Positions 61,952-64,000 of a stretch of DNA of 64,000 nucleotides are shown here, piece after piece. The position numbers and the translations under genes are program-made. Under the pieces are notes generated by a model. The model ran no database searches and was not told the origin of the DNA. It saw only the letters and a list, made by a program, of their open reading frames with translations. Origin of the DNA: Tessaracoccus sp. (GTDB taxonomy: Bacteria; Actinomycetota; Actinomycetes; Propionibacteriales; Propionibacteriaceae); the NCBI RefSeq assembly GCF_016714275.1, contig NZ_JADJNP010000001.1, forward strand, positions 1,550,001 to 1,614,000, written 5' to 3'. The first letter of the stretch is position 1; every line of letters starts with the position of its first letter.

Positions 61952-62146
61952 TCAGTTGTCGCGCGTGGCGACCTCGGTGCTCGGCGCGTCCGTCTCCTTG
62001 CCCGTCAGCTTCCGCATGAAGTACAGCAGCGCGAAGAGACCGCCCACGGCGAGGGGCCCGAAGACCGTGAGCAGGAGCAGGTGCATGGTGGACATCGGCT
62101 CCGCGGCGGGCCAACCGGGGAGTGTTTCAAGTAGCAGCATGCTCAT
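61952..62146 (-). CDS. Small single-span membrane protein
   Basis: 64 residues I cannot place. One or two hydrophobic segments (STMHLLLLTVFGPLAVGGLFALLYFM) precede a basic loop and a polar tail (RKLTGKETDAPSTEVATRDN). The ATG at 62146 is preferred, since the longer frame has no similarity or ribosome binding site. It may be an accessory subunit of a transporter, but nothing nearby supports that. Confidence 0.55.
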   Translation of the reverse strand: MSMLLLETLPGWPAAEPMSTMHLLLLTVFGPLAVGGLFALLYFMRKLTGKETDAPSTEVATRDN

Positions 62147-62209
62147 GCGCGGCACTCTACCCGAACCCGCACCCGTTTCGCCGTCCTTTTCGAGGCACCG
62201 GACGGGCAC

Positions 62210-62317
62210 CGTTCTGCGGTAGATTCGCCCCCGACCACAACCGCTGGTTGAGCCGGACGGCGACGTGACGCACTCCGGTGAAACCGATGAACCGACACCG
62301 GTTCAGAAGGGCAGGCG
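62210..62317 (+). promoter_or_regulatory. pyr operon leader with hairpins
   Basis: CCGGTG (62275-62280) can pair with CACCGG (62296-62301) to form a stem that ends just before the ribosome binding site of pyrR (AGAAGGG, 62305-62311). Within it, TCCGGTGA matches the loop core TCCNGNGA of PyrR-binding RNA, but the flanking stem bases do not pair well. A weaker CAACC/GGTTG hairpin lies upstream. PyrR-dependent translational repression is known from mycobacteria. Here it is only suggested. Confidence 0.4.
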
Positions 62318-62872
62318 ATGGACCGCACCATCCTCTCCGCCGTCGACATGTCGTGGGCGCTGACCCGCATGACGCACGAGCTGCTGGAGCGTAATCGGGG
62401 CGCCGACGGCGTCGTCCTGCTTGGCATCCTGACCCGCGGCGCGCCGCTCGCCGCGCGGCTGGCTTCCATCGCGGAGGCGCAGGGGCACCCCCTCCCCCAC
62501 GGGCAGCTCGACATCACGATGTACCGCGACGACCTGCGCACCAACCCGACGCGCCCCGTCGGCCACACCATCATCCCCGGGCCGATCGACGGCAAGGTCG
62601 TCGTCCTCGTCGACGACGTGCTGTACTCCGGCCGCACCGTTCAGGCGGCGCTCGCCGCGCTGGCCGACCTCGGCCGCCCGAGCGCGGTGCAGCTGGTCAC
62701 GCTGATCGACCGCGGGCATCGCGAGCTGCCCATCCAGGCGGACATCGTCGGAAAGCACCTCCCCACCGCCCGCGCCGAACGCGTCCGCGTACGCCTCACG
62801 GAGTCTGACGGCGAGGACCTCGTCACGCTGTCGCGGCCCGCTGCCGACCCGAGCGAGCGGAGCGCCTCGTGA
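62318..62872 (+). CDS. pyrR: Pyrimidine operon regulator/uracil phosphoribosyltransferase PyrR
   Basis: 184 residues. PRPP-binding loop VVVLVDDVLYSGRTVQAA near 95-112 and LGILTRGAPLAARL near 33-46, both as in PyrR. It senses UMP/UTP and PRPP and controls pyr genes through RNA binding. The ATG follows AGAAGGG. Its stop overlaps the pyrB start (GTGA). Confidence 0.95.
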   Translation: MDRTILSAVDMSWALTRMTHELLERNRGADGVVLLGILTRGAPLAARLASIAEAQGHPLPHGQLDITMYRDDLRTNPTRPVGHTIIPGPIDGKVVVLVDDVLYSGRTVQAALAALADLGRPSAVQLVTLIDRGHRELPIQADIVGKHLPTARAERVRVRLTESDGEDLVTLSRPAADPSERSAS

Positions 62873-63804
62873 AGCACCTCCTCAGCATCGCCGACCTCAC
62901 GCGTGCGGAGGCCGAGCAGTTGCTCGCCACCGCGGAGGAGATGCACGACGTGCAGTCGCGGCCGATAAAGAAGCTGCCCGCGCTGCGTGGCCGCACCGTC
63001 GTCAATCTGTTCTTCGAGGACTCGACGCGCACCCGGTCGTCGTTCGAGCTGGCCGCGAAGTGGCTGTCGGCGGACGCCATCAACGTGTCGGCCAAGGGAT
63101 CCAGCGTCAGCAAGGGCGAGTCCATGAAGGACACGCTGATGACGCTGGACGCCATGAGCGTCGACGCGATCGTGATGCGGCACGCAGGATCCGGCTCGGT
63201 GGCGCAGGCCGCGGGCTGGGTGCGGGCGTCGATGATCAACGCCGGCGACGGCATGCACGAGCATCCCACGCAAGCGCTGCTCGACGCGCACGCCATCCGC
63301 CGCCACCTCCGCGCACATGACCTGGGCGACCTGGAGGGCAAGCGCGTCGCCATCACGGGCGACCTGTTGCACTCGCGGGTCGTCCGCTCGAACGTGCTGC
63401 TGCTCGGCTTGCTTGGCGTGTCCGTCGTGCTGGTCGCGCCGCCGACGCTGATGCCGCCCGGCGTCGAGACCTGGGGGGTCGACCTCTCGGACGACTTCGA
63501 CGCTGTGCTGCCCGACGCGGACGTCGCGATGATGCTGCGCGTACAGCGTGAGCGGATGAGCGGTGGGTTCTTCCCTTCGGAGCGCGAGTACATCGACGCG
63601 TACGGGCTCACGCCCCGGCGCCTTGCGCTCCTGAAGCCGGGCGCGTGCGTCGCCCACCCAGGACCGATGAATCGCGGGCTCGAGATCTCCTCTGCCGCAG
63701 CCGACTCCTCCCGCTCGATCATCCTCGACCAGGTCAGCGCCGGGGTCGCCGTGCGGATGAGCGTCCTCTACCACCTACTCGCCGGCGACGGCACGGCCAA
63801 CTGA
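62869..63804 (+). CDS. pyrB: Aspartate carbamoyltransferase catalytic subunit
   Basis: 311 residues. Carbamoyl-phosphate loop FFEDSTRTRSSFE (about 45-57), GMHEHPTQALLDAHAI, and the aspartate-loop region near LKPGACVAHPGPMNRG. It makes carbamoyl aspartate. GTG start overlapping pyrR. pyrC follows after a 12-base gap, the usual actinobacterial pyrR-B-C order. Confidence 0.97.
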   Translation: MKHLLSIADLTRAEAEQLLATAEEMHDVQSRPIKKLPALRGRTVVNLFFEDSTRTRSSFELAAKWLSADAINVSAKGSSVSKGESMKDTLMTLDAMSVDAIVMRHAGSGSVAQAAGWVRASMINAGDGMHEHPTQALLDAHAIRRHLRAHDLGDLEGKRVAITGDLLHSRVVRSNVLLLGLLGVSVVLVAPPTLMPPGVETWGVDLSDDFDAVLPDADVAMMLRVQRERMSGGFFPSEREYIDAYGLTPRRLALLKPGACVAHPGPMNRGLEISSAAADSSRSIILDQVSAGVAVRMSVLYHLLAGDGTAN

Positions 63805-63816
63805 GAGGATCCAGAT

Positions 63817-64000
63817 ATGAGCACGCTTCTCCGCGGAGTCACCCTGCCGGATGGCACGCGCACCGACCTCGCCATCGTCGACGGTGCGATCGCGACCGAG
63901 GCGCCGAGCGCCGACGTCGTCGACTGCGAAGGTCTCGTCGCACTGCCAGGCCTCGTGGACGTCCACGTGCACCTGCGCGAGCCCGGGCGCGAGGACACCG
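63817..64000 (+). CDS. pyrC: Dihydroorotase, N-terminal part (partial)
   Basis: The first 61 codons are present; the gene runs off the window. LVALPGLVDVHVHLREPG carries the HxH metal-binding motif of the amidohydrolase fold, in the dihydroorotase context DxHxHxREPG. GAGAGGA precedes the ATG. Confidence 0.95.
   Translation, partial: MSTLLRGVTLPDGTRTDLAIVDGAIATEAPSADVVDCEGLVALPGLVDVHVHLREPGREDT

Overview
The window is high-GC DNA, densely packed, with GTG starts, 4-bp stop/start overlaps and many probable leaderless promoters. It looks like the chromosome of an actinobacterium. The paired clpP1/clpP2, the folC-DUF4233-ndk cluster, the B12-type radical SAM protein with its DUF2344 partner, the RNase E with a long N-terminal extension, and the nan operon fed by an oligopeptide-type ABC transporter together suggest a Propionibacteriaceae-like organism. 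That family placement is inference. No insertion sequence, prophage, integrase, CRISPR array or rRNA is visible.

Layout. 1-5,300: end of a probable ABC-2 permease, a DUF1540 Cys-rich small protein with its own promoter and terminator, an iron-box-controlled DUF2470/HugZ-like gene, an RsmD-CoaE fusion, recG and rpmB. 5,400-21,961: a secreted peptidoglycan-binding protein, a Cys-rich microprotein behind a CsoR-type operator, rne, the DUF2344 gene, an inserted block (CynX-like MFS exporter, DUF1846 gene, decayed toxin-antitoxin module), then radical SAM, CPBP protease, ndk, DUF4233 and folC, with dsbA-like and valS diverging. 21,962-29,000: two secreted CHAP proteins, one with eight Ig-like repeats, and a tricorn protease. 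29,000-33,500: clpX, clpP2, clpP1, tig, tRNA-Pro and tRNA-Gly. 33,600-40,055: a HAD phosphatase and a GntR-controlled catabolic locus (DapA-family aldolase, TctCBA transporter, neuraminidase-like protein). 40,057-49,283: a GH65 phosphorylase/beta-phosphoglucomutase operon with an unknown partner, a transaldolase-like gene, a Nei-type glycosylase and ligA. 49,325-61,900: pepN, then a sialic acid operon on the minus strand (ABC importer, NanA, NanK, NanE, sialidase) with a divergent GntR regulator. 61,950-64,000: a small membrane protein and the start of the pyrimidine operon (pyrR, pyrB, pyrC).

How the genes work together. The nan operon imports sialic acid or sialosides and converts them through N-acetylmannosamine to N-acetylglucosamine 6-phosphate. 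Its sialidase has no visible signal peptide, so it probably acts inside the cell. The 35-40 kb locus mirrors this logic (FCD GntR regulator, DapA-family lyase, BNR-repeat protein) with a different transporter, so it may handle a related acidic sugar. The GH65 operon phosphorolyses an alpha-glucoside and feeds beta-glucose 1-phosphate to glycolysis. The Clp/Tig and tricorn genes form a protein-quality block.

The observations most worth checking are the RsmD-CoaE fusion, the CsoR-type operator in front of a Cys microprotein, the tandem DtxR boxes, the internally deleted ParE-like toxin, the shared upstream element of the two CHAP genes, and the second sialidase-like locus.
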